Of a stretch of 22,480 bases of DNA, positions 6,258 through 14,256 are shown piece by piece. Under the pieces are notes generated by a model that was not told the origin of the DNA, made no database searches, and worked only from the letters and a program-made list of their open reading frames with translations. Within the stretch, counting starts at the first letter, position 1. Every line of letters begins with the position of its first letter. The position numbers were made by a program, and so were the translations under genes. The stretch comes from CAINEC01 sp046303115 (lineage in GTDB: Bacteria > Bacteroidota > Bacteroidia > AKYH767-A > OLB10), in NCBI GenBank assembly GCA_046303115.1, contig JBKCGZ010000183.1, forward strand, positions 1-22,480, written 5' to 3'.

Positions 6258-6960
6258 ATTTTAATATTGTTTTGATTTCCTCCAATGAATTAACTGTTAT
6301 AAAATCATTTCCAGTTGATTCATTTTTACTTTCAGGACATAAATAAACTGCTTTCATACCTGCATTGATTGCTCCAAGTATATCTGCCTCCAAGGAGTCT
6401 CCAACCATCAAGCAGTTTTCGGCGCTACTTGATCCGCTTGTTTGCATTGCATGTTTAAATATATCAGGACTTGGCTTGTTATGTCCTACTTCTTCAGATA
6501 TAAAAATATGCGAGAAGTATTTGCTTAATCCCGATTCTTCCAATTTTATGTATTGCACTTCTTTAAAACCATTAGTGATAATTGAAAGTGTATATCGGTC
6601 TTTTACATAATCCATTAATTCAATAGCACCATTAATAAGGTTTTTCTTTAGTGGTGTGCGACTCACAAAATGACTTGCAAAGAATTCGTTAATGTTGTCA
6701 TCAAATATATTTAATTCTTCCAGCGAATATTTAAAACGGTTTATTCTTACGTCTGATTTAGATACTTCATGCTTTGCATATTTTTTCCAAAGAATATCGT
6801 TATGCTTTTGGTAGGTGGCATGAAATAAATCAAATGATACATTAAAGTTCTCTTGAATTTTAATCTCCTGATGTATTTCTTGTAATGATTCTTTCGCGTT
6901 CTTATCCGTATCCCATAAGGTATGGTCTAAGTCGAAGAAGATATGAGTAATATTTTTCAT
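6256..6960 (-). CDS. HAD-family hydrolase, YjjG-like (noncanonical pyrimidine nucleotidase)
   Basis: The 234-residue product is a haloacid dehalogenase-type phosphatase. Motif I is FFDLDHTLWD with the nucleophile Asp10 and acid/base Asp12. Motif II is ITNG (Thr129), motif III is Lys162 in GHNKPSPDIF, and motif IV is GDSLEAD (Asp188, Asp193). A helical cap lies between about residues 18 and 110. Length, the HTLWD motif and SEEVGHNKPSPDIF match the YjjG subfamily, which dephosphorylates nucleoside monophosphates and removes noncanonical pyrimidines. Its ATG overlaps the stop of the preceding membrane protein gene by four bases, so the two are translationally coupled. Being in one directon with upp fits a role in pyrimidine metabolism. 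Confidence 0.88.
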   Translation of the reverse strand: MKNITHIFFDLDHTLWDTDKNAKESLQEIHQEIKIQENFNVSFDLFHATYQKHNDILWKKYAKHEVSKSDVRINRFKYSLEELNIFDDNINEFFASHFVSRTPLKKNLINGAIELMDYVKDRYTLSIITNGFKEVQYIKLEESGLSKYFSHIFISEEVGHNKPSPDIFKHAMQTSGSSSAENCLMVGDSLEADILGAINAGMKAVYLCPESKNESTGNDFITVNSLEEIKTILK

Positions 6961-7532
6961 TTGGTAATTTGCTCTTGCAAGTCAATAACGTTTTTAGCAT
7001 GAAAGATTTCAAAAAGACTTACCATTAACGTCGACCAAAATAAAATAGAAATAAACATGAATAGAAATATTTTTCTTTTCTTAGGTTCAAAGCTATTTGC
7101 AATGATAGTTCCTATTGGAATGGATAAGATAACAGGTGTAAGAAAGGCTATCCCAAACAATCCATATTTGCGAAATATAGTTACGATCCTTCTGTTTCTC
7201 TTTGTGAATACTTTTTTTGGTTGCTGATGGCTATCCACGTAGGTATACTTGATTTTTAGCGGCGTATCGACATCCGCAACAGGTTCTGAGTAATTGTTAT
7301 TGTTATTAAATGTTTTCTTAAATTTTAATTTAATAATCATCCAGACTTGATGTATTTTGTCAGAAAAAAAAGTAAAAACAAAAACGCCTAGCATACCGCC
7401 AATGACACTATAAAGAATTACTTCGAAGAAGGAAAAGTCGTGACTTTTATTGTAATATGCAAAGGTTGGGCCTGTAACGAATTTAACGCTACTCAATAAA
7501 ATTACTTGAATAATTTTAATGATTTCCTGCAT
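6957..7532 (-). CDS. Conserved membrane protein of unknown function
   Basis: I recognise this only as a conserved Bacteroidota membrane protein. The 191 residues show about four hydrophobic segments (about 5-25, 34-57, 122-147, 152-175). The second and third are separated by a polar, Lys- and Asn-rich stretch with a run of five Asn near residue 76. The segment RKYGLFGIAFLTPVILSIPI, with its Pro and Gly residues, recalls the re-entrant loops of the DedA and small multidrug export (Sm_multidrug_ex) families. That link is tentative. It starts 23 bases after the upp stop and overlaps the HAD gene, so all three are probably co-transcribed. Confidence 0.8.
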   Translation of the reverse strand: MQEIIKIIQVILLSSVKFVTGPTFAYYNKSHDFSFFEVILYSVIGGMLGVFVFTFFSDKIHQVWMIIKLKFKKTFNNNNNYSEPVADVDTPLKIKYTYVDSHQQPKKVFTKRNRRIVTIFRKYGLFGIAFLTPVILSIPIGTIIANSFEPKKRKIFLFMFISILFWSTLMVSLFEIFHAKNVIDLQEQITK

Positions 7533-7555
7533 AAAAATAAAAGTAGAGAGGCTGA

Positions 7556-8209
7556 TTAGTGTTGTGCCTTAGTTCCGAAAGCTAAATCACCAGCATCACC
7601 TAAGCCTGGAACAATATAAGATTGTGCAGTTAACTCTTCATCAATGGCACCTATCCATAACGTTACATCAGATGGCATGTGACTTTTTACATATTCTACA
7701 CCTTGTGTACTTGCTATACACGCAACAATATGCGTATGCTTTGGTCGGCCACCTTGAAGCATTTCTTTAAAGGTAACAACAATTGATGATCCTGTTGCAA
7801 CCATTGGATCTGCTAAAATTAATATTCTGTTTTCTAAACTAGGACTACTCATATAGTCTAAACGAATATCAAAACTTCCATCTTTATGATGTTTTCTATA
7901 AGCAGAAACGAATGCATTATCTGCTCCATCGAAATAATTTAAAATGCCCTGATGCAGTGGTAAGCCTGCCCTTAAAATTGTCCCTACAACTGGAAGCTCT
8001 TTTAAAAGTGGAGTAGGAGCAACACCTAATGGAGTAACTACATCTTTCGTTTCAAATTCCATTGTTTTGCTTATTTCATAAGCTGCAATCTCTCCAATTC
8101 GTTCAATATTTCTTCTGAAACGCATTCTGTCTTTTTGAATTTCTACATCTCTTAACTCTGCTATGAAATGATTGATAATTGAATTCTTTTCGCTTAATAA
8201 GTGTACCAT
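7556..8209 (-). CDS. upp: Uracil phosphoribosyltransferase
   Basis: UPRTase converts uracil and PRPP to UMP in cytosolic pyrimidine salvage. The 217-residue product is slightly longer than the usual 208-209. Family features are TILRAGLPLHQGIL at about 77-90, the PRPP-binding loop ILADPMVATGSS at 131-142, and the uracil-binding YIVPGLGDAGDLAFG at about 198-212. The ATG at 8209 lies 11 bases after the stop of the SDR gene. It ends a run of six closely spaced genes and is followed by the membrane protein and nucleotidase genes. Confidence 0.97.
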   Translation of the reverse strand: MVHLLSEKNSIINHFIAELRDVEIQKDRMRFRRNIERIGEIAAYEISKTMEFETKDVVTPLGVAPTPLLKELPVVGTILRAGLPLHQGILNYFDGADNAFVSAYRKHHKDGSFDIRLDYMSSPSLENRILILADPMVATGSSIVVTFKEMLQGGRPKHTHIVACIASTQGVEYVKSHMPSDVTLWIGAIDEELTAQSYIVPGLGDAGDLAFGTKAQH

Positions 8210-8220
8210 GGTGTCTGTTT

Positions 8221-8958
8221 TTAAATAAATAATCCTCCGTTAACATGTAAAACTTGTCCAGTCGTAAAACGACCACCAGTCCCACACAAATATAAAACTG
8301 TTTCTGCAATACTTTTCGGATTGCCGAGTGATTTTAAAGGTGTTGATTGAATAAGCTCATTGCGTAAACTGTCATTGATTTCTCTAATCATACCGGCTTC
8401 AAAATATCCGGGCGCGATGCAATTAACAGTTATATTTGAATTCCCAAGTTCAATTGCCTGAGTTCGTGTTAGTCCTTCAAGGCCTGCCTTACTTGCTGCA
8501 TAGGCCGATGTGCCAGCTACTGCGCGATGAGCAACGATTGATGAAAAATAAATTATGCATCCTTCGTTTTGCTTCTTCATCTGCGGAATCAAATGCTTGC
8601 TAACCAACATTGGTCCTGTTAAATTGATAGAGAGTACTTCATTCCAGTTTTCAAGTGGTTGTTTCCAACTCATACCACTGTAGGAAATGCCTGCTAAGTG
8701 AACGATAACATCAATACGACTAAAATCATTAATGATTTGATTCGTTGCATTCGCAATACTTTCTTCGGATGATATATCAGCGGTGTAAACTTTAAATTGT
8801 AAACTATTTTTATCAGCTTCGTTTTTGAATATGGAAAAATCGAAATCCGAATTGCGATTAATTGCTGCAATATGATAGTTGGCGCGAATCATTGTTACCA
8901 CAATTTCTTGCGCGAGACCACCACTAACTCCTGTAATAACTGCAACTTTATTTGACAT
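8221..8958 (-). CDS. Short-chain dehydrogenase/reductase, FabG-like
   Basis: This is an NAD(P)-dependent oxidoreductase of the classical SDR type. I chose the ATG at 8958, two bases after the previous stop, giving 245 residues. A start at 8976 would add MAEKII and overlap the upstream gene. Numbering from 8958, the catalytic residues are Asn112, Ser140, Tyr153 and Lys157 (YAASK), and the C-terminus has the usual GQVLHVNGG. The cofactor motif reads TGVSGGLA, with Ala16 instead of the usual third Gly, and the NNAG motif is changed to VHLAG. Length and spacing resemble 3-oxoacyl-ACP reductase, but the context points to sugar or surface-glycan chemistry. The substrate is unknown. Confidence 0.9.
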   Translation of the reverse strand: MSNKVAVITGVSGGLAQEIVVTMIRANYHIAAINRNSDFDFSIFKNEADKNSLQFKVYTADISSEESIANATNQIINDFSRIDVIVHLAGISYSGMSWKQPLENWNEVLSINLTGPMLVSKHLIPQMKKQNEGCIIYFSSIVAHRAVAGTSAYAASKAGLEGLTRTQAIELGNSNITVNCIAPGYFEAGMIREINDSLRNELIQSTPLKSLGNPKSIAETVLYLCGTGGRFTTGQVLHVNGGLFI

Positions 8959-8960
8959 AA

Positions 8961-9866
8961 TTATTTTTTCAGCCAACGAATTAAAATAGGTAATTCGTTT
9001 TTTTCAAGATGTAAATATACTGAATCTTCTGCTCCAAAACCTTTAAAAAATTGACGCACATTTGAATTATTAGATCCTCCAAAGTCGAAGGTTAAATCAA
9101 GATTGCTATTCTCTTTTATGATGCTATCAAAAAGTAAAAACATTCCACCATCATTTTCTGTATTGAATTTTCTAAACCCTTTTAAATATAGTAGTCGATT
9201 ATAGTACTGAACAAAATAAGCACCTGCTACTAATTCTCCATTCAGTAAAAGGCCTTTTGAAATTACTTTGCAATGCTTCGGTAATTCATTCATCAATTGA
9301 TGCAATGTTTTTAAATGTGCATCAGAATAATTTAGCTTCTTTTCTGTTATAGTGTTTTTGAATTCGTTGATGTAAATCGAGTAATCGGTAATGTCTACAA
9401 TAGTGGTTTCAAGCGGAGAAATCTTTTTTAATTTTCGAATATGGCTTTCGCTATAATTTTTTCTGAGTGCTTCGTAAGTAAGATTCAGATTGAGCAGTTG
9501 GTATATTTTTTCACGCGATTTGTATTCGCTCGAAAAGTCATTCGTTGAATTGAAAACATTAAAGTTGAAATAGCTCGCAAGTTTATTTAATTCATGAATC
9601 CATGGCTTGAAATCGGAAATTGGTTCAGCATTATAAACTCCAAAATGCCTTACGAAATAAGGCTGCGTAAGGTGTTTGATAAAATATTTTTGCTTTACAC
9701 TTATTGGAAAAACAGCTTCATAATCGTTTAGTATTAAAGCCGACCAATCAGGACAACATACATCTAAATAAAACGAGCATCCAAAAATCTGAGGTGATGT
9801 ACTGCGCAAAATGCACTCATCCCATTTTTGAATATTGATTTCTTCTCGCTTTAAATATGCAATCAT
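8961..9866 (-). CDS. FemAB/GNAT-like acyltransferase
   Basis: The 301-residue product resembles the GNAT domain proteins related to FemAB and the acetyltransferase_6 group (peptidoglycan cross-bridge or N-acyl transfer). Visible features are the basic ESHIRKLKK region (about 140-148), KGLLLNGELVAGAYFVQYYNRLLYLKGF in the middle of the C-terminal GNAT half, and MFLLFDSIIKENSNLDLTFDFGGSNNSNVRQFFKGFGA, the usual acyl-transfer core and end of the fold. There is no signal peptide or membrane segment, so it is cytosolic. Its ATG overlaps the previous stop by one base (TAATG). In exosortase-linked exopolysaccharide loci, FemAB-like proteins also pair with deacetylases. The substrate is not known. Confidence 0.82.
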   Translation of the reverse strand: MIAYLKREEINIQKWDECILRSTSPQIFGCSFYLDVCCPDWSALILNDYEAVFPISVKQKYFIKHLTQPYFVRHFGVYNAEPISDFKPWIHELNKLASYFNFNVFNSTNDFSSEYKSREKIYQLLNLNLTYEALRKNYSESHIRKLKKISPLETTIVDITDYSIYINEFKNTITEKKLNYSDAHLKTLHQLMNELPKHCKVISKGLLLNGELVAGAYFVQYYNRLLYLKGFRKFNTENDGGMFLLFDSIIKENSNLDLTFDFGGSNNSNVRQFFKGFGAEDSVYLHLEKNELPILIRWLKK

Positions 9867-10849
9867 TATTTATTCCTCTCTTTTTGAAAAGTAGTGAATT
9901 GATATTTGTTTTTGTTTTCTGAAATAAATCGATCAAGTACTTTTAGTCCGAAGCGAGTTAATGATTTCGGATGTCCAATAATTACTAATTCATTTTTGCC
10001 TTTATGCTGACGCAGAGCTTTACTTAAAAGTGCTGCATTATATCCATCAATCGAAACGGTGTTCTGTGTGAACTGCGTTAATAATTTCTTGCGCATTCCA
10101 GGTGCTGCAATAGGAACTCCATCACCCAAAGGCTTGTGTTCATAAGGATTGATTCTTCCAAGTAAAAATAATTTCCAATAAAACAACGGACTGTTTTTAA
10201 TTGAGCCTATTGGTATTTCTTTAAATGGTCCTTCTTTAGGTTTGCAAGGGTCGTTATCAAAATTCCAGCTACTTAGATTAGGCGCATTAGTAAAATCATA
10301 ACTATATTGTTCTGAACTATATTTTCCATTTCTAAATACGCTAGAATCGACAGTGATATTATTTTTTAGAAATGCTGATTTGAATTTTTCAAAAGGCTGT
10401 ATGCACCAACCTCCAGCACGAAAGGCGAATATGGAATCAGGTGCGGTAAGAGATTCTAATTTTTGTTTGTAGGTTGCAACAATCCTTTCAATATTATCTG
10501 CATCAAAATCTGAAAGCTTATAACGCTTAGCGATGATATGCCATTTGCCATCACGATAAAAGCTATCTTCCCAATGTGGATGTATGTGCAGTTGAATATC
10601 GTGGCCCTCTAAGTATAACTGCTTAACTTGGTTCGTGACTAACTGATAATCTTCTTCAAGTTCGAGATATTTGCTTTTGTATTCTTCTAATTTTATAATG
10701 TATCCAACGTCAACAAACTGAACTAATTTAATTTGGTGTTTATCGGCTACTTCTTTCAGTAATTGCGTAGGATTTAAAATGCAATGCTTAGCTGTTCCAG
10801 TTCTTTCACCGAAATATAATTCATAGTCGAATGTCAAATAAATATTCAT
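9866..10849 (-). CDS. Polysaccharide deacetylase-like protein (WbmS-type)
   Basis: The 327-residue product has the layout of a NodB-like deformed barrel. Motif I is YLTFDYE (Asp8, then Tyr9 and Glu10 where classic NodB enzymes have a second Asp). The metal-binding motif II is at DIQLHIHPHW (His88, His90, His92), motif III is FRAGGW (Arg144-Trp148), and a late His lies in VIIGHPKSLTRFG. There is no signal peptide, so it probably acts on a cytosolic sugar nucleotide or lipid-linked glycan. It begins three bases after the acetyltransferase gene and overlaps the next gene, so it is part of one operon. Deacetylase activity is inferred, given the changed motif I. Confidence 0.82.
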   Translation of the reverse strand: MNIYLTFDYELYFGERTGTAKHCILNPTQLLKEVADKHQIKLVQFVDVGYIIKLEEYKSKYLELEEDYQLVTNQVKQLYLEGHDIQLHIHPHWEDSFYRDGKWHIIAKRYKLSDFDADNIERIVATYKQKLESLTAPDSIFAFRAGGWCIQPFEKFKSAFLKNNITVDSSVFRNGKYSSEQYSYDFTNAPNLSSWNFDNDPCKPKEGPFKEIPIGSIKNSPLFYWKLFLLGRINPYEHKPLGDGVPIAAPGMRKKLLTQFTQNTVSIDGYNAALLSKALRQHKGKNELVIIGHPKSLTRFGLKVLDRFISENKNKYQFTTFQKERNK

Positions 10850-10852
10850 GAA

Positions 10853-11764
10853 TTAATTTGCCAGCTCGTTATTAGTTCCCAAAGGAGTGTACATCGTTAC
10901 TCCGTATCTGTTATAAAAATCAATCATTACTTCTAACATTTTATTCGCGTCTATAAGCATGCATGTTGCTTCGCCAATTTTACCATTAATCAACGCCTGT
11001 TCTTTTTCAAACAATGGTTTAAGGGCATCACAATTTCTTTTCGCTGACCATAAAGGGTTATGAACTTTCGTTTCCATCGCATGAATTATTCCGTGATGGT
11101 CAATCATTTTCACTGTAAAAATTTGATCATCATATACAGGATATTTAAATACAACGGCATCTTCCAGCGTATGCAAATTAGTACAAGCGCCATTCAGGGT
11201 TGTTCCAAGCATAAGAATTTTTCCATGCTTATTACATAACTTTCTAAACGGAGAAAATTCGTTGTAGGGTGTTATGTTTCCAAAGTGAGAGTTCGTGAAG
11301 TAGTCGGCTTCTTTACCAAATGCGCAAACGGAATCAGTAGGGTGAAAGCTTCTTTTTACACCGGTCATTTTGCGAAAAGTTTCTGATGTCGCTCCCATTT
11401 GTGATGGTGTATTATTTAATTCAAAAACCGTGTTTTCTAGTAGGTAATCCTTGTTTCTTCCTTTAGCGGGGAAGGCTGGCATTAATAATGTCCCTTCAGG
11501 TCCAACTGCTTCCAGTAAAGCTTCAATCAGGGTTAATGCACCACCGTTAATATATCCAATTTTGCTTAAAGAACAATGAACAAGTAAGTGGTCTCCTTTA
11601 GCAACTCCAATGTTTTTTATTTGATCAATTAAATCTTCTTTAGTTAATAATTGATTGTTGTTTTTCTGTGAAGTTAATTTTCTGTTTCTGAAATACTTTT
11701 TAATTCGCTTAAGCATTTCAAGAATTGGTTCAGGAAGTAAACGTAAAATAGCTTCTTTCATCAT
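10853..11764 (-). CDS. AAC(3)-fold N-acetyltransferase
   Basis: The 303-residue product belongs to the aminoglycoside 3-N-acetyltransferase (YokD-like) family. Typical features are LLVHCSLSKIGYINGGA at 60-76, the start of the acetyl-CoA site, LLMPAF at 93-98, RSFHPTDSVCAFG at 138-150 with His141, and HTLED at 198-202. An extra basic N-terminal stretch of about 40 residues could sit on the membrane surface. A start at 11761 (second Met) is equally possible. Family members in surface-glycan operons acetylate amino sugars, and this context makes that more likely than antibiotic resistance. It follows the DUF7033 gene by 10 bases. Confidence 0.87.
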   Translation of the reverse strand: MMKEAILRLLPEPILEMLKRIKKYFRNRKLTSQKNNNQLLTKEDLIDQIKNIGVAKGDHLLVHCSLSKIGYINGGALTLIEALLEAVGPEGTLLMPAFPAKGRNKDYLLENTVFELNNTPSQMGATSETFRKMTGVKRSFHPTDSVCAFGKEADYFTNSHFGNITPYNEFSPFRKLCNKHGKILMLGTTLNGACTNLHTLEDAVVFKYPVYDDQIFTVKMIDHHGIIHAMETKVHNPLWSAKRNCDALKPLFEKEQALINGKIGEATCMLIDANKMLEVMIDFYNRYGVTMYTPLGTNNELAN

Positions 11765-11774
11765 TCTTCAATTG

Positions 11775-13097
11775 TTACTTGGTTGATGCATATGCTACTA
11801 TTTCTTCATAAACACTTTTCCATCCTTTCCATTCATCTTTGTCGTTCACTGTATGATTATGCCAAAGTGTAACAAATGTTCCATTTACATTTCTTACTTC
11901 ATCAATCATTTTTTTTGCTTTAATAATCGATTCTTCAGTTGATAATCGTAAGTAGTCTTTCAATGTTCCATCCATTAACATGAAAGGAACGATACGTAAT
12001 TGTGTTGGGGTATCAAGATCTAAATCGTAAAAGTAAAAAGGTGAACAAATGCTGGCTCTGAATCCAATTTCAGAGGCATATCCCAGTGAATAATCTTCTT
12101 CTATATCTAAGTCTAATAATATTCGATAGGTGTCAGGGAAAGTTACTTTCAAGAAATGCTGTCTGCTTTTAGTTACTTCTCTTTTAATAACTTTGGTTAA
12201 GCGTTTAATCTCTTTTTGAACTTGGTTTTTATTTCCATTGCTTGCGTAGGATGGATGAATTCCTACATCGGCATTATCGGCAATAGATTTAATCAACGAT
12301 TGAAATTTCAAGCTTCCTTCAACAGAAATATTTTTGTCGTATTCGCCGTAATTTCCAAGCAGAAAAAAATAGATTTGCTTAATATGATATTTCTCTTTTA
12401 AATCTATCTGCCAGTCGTATGTGTCAAACGGATCTTTTTGAATACCCGTTAATACTTTTAATCGTTCAATTATTTTTTCAAAATCAAATTTTAAAAGTGC
12501 TGCTGCAAAAGCTCCGAATTGTCGGGTGATTCCTTTTTCCTGATAAGCATAGGCACTATCAATATCGAAGGTTGAAATGAATTTAAAATACTTTTCTCTG
12601 AAATGTAATTCAGGGTATTTAATCTTTAATTGATGTTTTAATTCGTTACACCAAATATTAATGAGTGGCTTATTAAGAAATCCTTTTTGGTAGGCAAGGC
12701 TCTGTTGCGGACTAAATCTTAAATGTTCATCCTTAATATGAGGTAAGTATTCCTCGTATCGACTTACTAAATAAAATGCAGCAGCAAAGGGGTCAAAAGG
12801 GAAGTCATATTTCGGATGTGTTCCAAAAAACACTGGCATGTTTTTCCATTCAAAAACATTCAATTCCTGATCTTCTATTCCTTTTTCAAATAACAATCTT
12901 GAAGCATAAATAAAAAACTCATCTCCAAAGGCATGTTCACAATAAGTGATTTTAGGAAGGCTACTTGAAAGAAACTCGTTTTTGTCATTCGTTATCTTAA
13001 AGTTTAATCCAATAATCTCGCTTAGTAGTAGATTTAGAATATACTGCAGGCGAGGGGTGGACTTATGAGAATAAACTAAAAGTTGAGTGTCTTTCAT
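11775..13097 (-). CDS. DUF7033/polysaccharide deacetylase-like protein
   Basis: The product resembles the Bacteroidota proteins with an N-terminal DUF7033 region (about 1-170) and a NodB-like C-terminal region. I prefer the ATG at 13097, giving 440 residues starting MKDTQLLVYSHKSTPRLQYI, because this beginning fits the family. The frame is open to an ATG at 13133. Visible NodB-type features are STFDIDSAYAY (Asp178 and Asp180), VGIHPSYAS, GFRASICSPFYFYDL and the late LWHNHTV. There is no clear signal peptide. It is the first gene of the five-gene glycan-type run and starts 57 bases after the radC stop. I see no convincing promoter in that gap, so co-transcription with radC is possible. Confidence 0.82.
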   Translation of the reverse strand: MKDTQLLVYSHKSTPRLQYILNLLLSEIIGLNFKITNDKNEFLSSSLPKITYCEHAFGDEFFIYASRLLFEKGIEDQELNVFEWKNMPVFFGTHPKYDFPFDPFAAAFYLVSRYEEYLPHIKDEHLRFSPQQSLAYQKGFLNKPLINIWCNELKHQLKIKYPELHFREKYFKFISTFDIDSAYAYQEKGITRQFGAFAAALLKFDFEKIIERLKVLTGIQKDPFDTYDWQIDLKEKYHIKQIYFFLLGNYGEYDKNISVEGSLKFQSLIKSIADNADVGIHPSYASNGNKNQVQKEIKRLTKVIKREVTKSRQHFLKVTFPDTYRILLDLDIEEDYSLGYASEIGFRASICSPFYFYDLDLDTPTQLRIVPFMLMDGTLKDYLRLSTEESIIKAKKMIDEVRNVNGTFVTLWHNHTVNDKDEWKGWKSVYEEIVAYASTK

Positions 13098-13154
13098 TAT
13101 ACATGAATGAAGTGCTAAAAATAGTGATTTCATTCACTGCATTTGCACCAGCAA

Positions 13155-13838
13155 TCACAATTCTCCTTCATCAGCAAAACTATAGTATTTATTTCCCGCT
13201 ATGATGATATGATCTAGCAACTGAATATCGAGATGTTCTGCTCCAAACTTTAGTTTTTTTGTGAGTTCTTTGTCGGCTAGACTTGGTTCATTGGTGCCGC
13301 TAGGATGATTATGAACAGCAATGATATTAGAACATGCTACTTGAACGGCTTCTTTGAAAATAATTTTAGGATCAACGACGGTTCCGCTCGTGCCTCCCAT
13401 GCTCACTTTCTTTTTTGTAATGATTTTATTGGCCCGATTGAGTAATATAATCCAGAATTCTTCATAGGGTAAATCGGCGAGTATAGGCTGCATTTGTAAA
13501 AATGCATCATTACTGCTTTTAATTTTATGGCCTGCTACTTCAAATTCTCTTCGACGCCTGCCAAGTTCTAAGGCTGCTAATATGGAAATGGCTTTTACAG
13601 AACCAAGTCCTTTCACTTTTGATAGTTCCTGAATGCTTAAACGACTTAAGTTAGCCAAGTTATTATCGTAGGAAGTTAGCAGTTCGATGGCTATTTCTAC
13701 AGCATTTTTATTTTTTGACCCAGTTCGAATCAAAATGGCGATTAATTCAGCAACAGAAAGGGCATTAAGTCCGTGGCGAATCAATTTTTCTCGGGGTCGG
13801 TCAACAACGGACCAATCTGGTAGTGTGGAATTGTTCAT
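13155..13838 (-). CDS. radC: RadC family JAB-domain protein
   Basis: RadC proteins carry a JAB1/MPN metalloprotease-like domain. Their cellular role is unsettled despite the historical link to DNA repair. The 227-residue product is full length. An N-terminal helix-hairpin-helix region lies at about 60-95 (LSKVKGLGSVKAISILAALELGRR). The JAMM metal site follows at 176-189: His176 and His178 in HNHPSG, then Ser186 and Asp189 in PSLADK. It lies just downstream of the rpsT terminator and starts a directon of nine genes on the minus strand. No promoter of the usual consensus is evident. Confidence 0.95.
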   Translation of the reverse strand: MNNSTLPDWSVVDRPREKLIRHGLNALSVAELIAILIRTGSKNKNAVEIAIELLTSYDNNLANLSRLSIQELSKVKGLGSVKAISILAALELGRRRREFEVAGHKIKSSNDAFLQMQPILADLPYEEFWIILLNRANKIITKKKVSMGGTSGTVVDPKIIFKEAVQVACSNIIAVHNHPSGTNEPSLADKELTKKLKFGAEHLDIQLLDHIIIAGNKYYSFADEGEL

Positions 13839-13891
13839 TTGTTAAAAATTATTTGGGGCGAATGAAAAATCAACCCGTTTCTATTAAATAG

Positions 13892-13918
13892 AAAAGCCTT
13901 TCACAATAGGAAAGGCTT
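13892..13918 (-). terminator. Terminator of rpsT
   Basis: On the minus strand AAGCCTTTC (13918-13910) pairs with GAAAGGCTT (13902-13894) around a seven-base loop and is followed by TTTTCTATTT. It lies about 22 bases after the rpsT stop and isolates radC from rpsT. Confidence 0.85.
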
Positions 13919-13940
13919 GATAAATTTAGGAGCTTTTAAA

Positions 13941-14192
13941 TTATAAGCTATTCAAATGCATTTGAATACTTGACTTCAGATTCGCAGCTTTGTTTTTGTG
14001 AATCACATTTTTCTTTGCTAAACGGTCTAACATAGCAGATACCTCAGGTACTAACTTTGAAACCTCTGCTTTGTCTTTACTGCTACGTAATTCTTTTAAA
14101 AGATTACGAGTAGTTTTAGCTTGATAACGGTTACGCACACGCTTTGAGTCGTTTGCGCGGATTCTTTTTTCGGCTGACTTATGATTTGCCAT
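13941..14192 (-). CDS. rpsT: 30S ribosomal protein S20
   Basis: bS20 is an all-helical protein that binds the 5' and 3' minor domains of 16S rRNA. The product starts at MANHKSAEKRIRANDSKRVR, giving 83 residues, the family's usual size. The frame extends nine residues further upstream to 14219, but that part is not S20-like and overlaps a leader hairpin. Other features are RNRYQAKTTRNLLKELR and the conserved end region AKKNVIHKNKAANLKS. The gene follows tRNA-Glu by 64 bases and shares its promoter. Confidence 0.96.
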   Translation of the reverse strand: MANHKSAEKRIRANDSKRVRNRYQAKTTRNLLKELRSSKDKAEVSKLVPEVSAMLDRLAKKNVIHKNKAANLKSSIQMHLNSL

Positions 14193-14210
14193 TGCTCTTG
14201 TTTTTTTAAG

Positions 14211-14237
14211 GTTGTGCAAGTTAATACTTTACACAAC
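14211..14237 (-). promoter_or_regulatory. Hairpin in the spacer between tRNA-Glu and rpsT
   Basis: GTTGTG (14211-14216) pairs with CACAAC (14232-14237), and inside it AAGT pairs with ACTT around a TAAT loop. It stands 19 bases upstream of the rpsT ATG on the shared transcript. No T-run follows, so it is not a normal terminator. It may be a processing or regulatory structure. Confidence 0.4.
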
Positions 14238-14256
14238 AATTTCCTATTATTTTTTG

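Noticed and set aside
10853..11764. Reading the AAC(3)-family gene as an aminoglycoside resistance gene
   Set aside because: It is embedded in a surface-glycan-type operon with deacetylases and a FemAB-like gene, and there is no mobile element. A sugar acetyltransferase is more likely.
13879..13895. Short AT palindrome around TTCTATTAAATAGAA next to the rpsT terminator
   Set aside because: AT-only palindromes of this size are expected by chance here, and the neighbouring hairpin explains termination.
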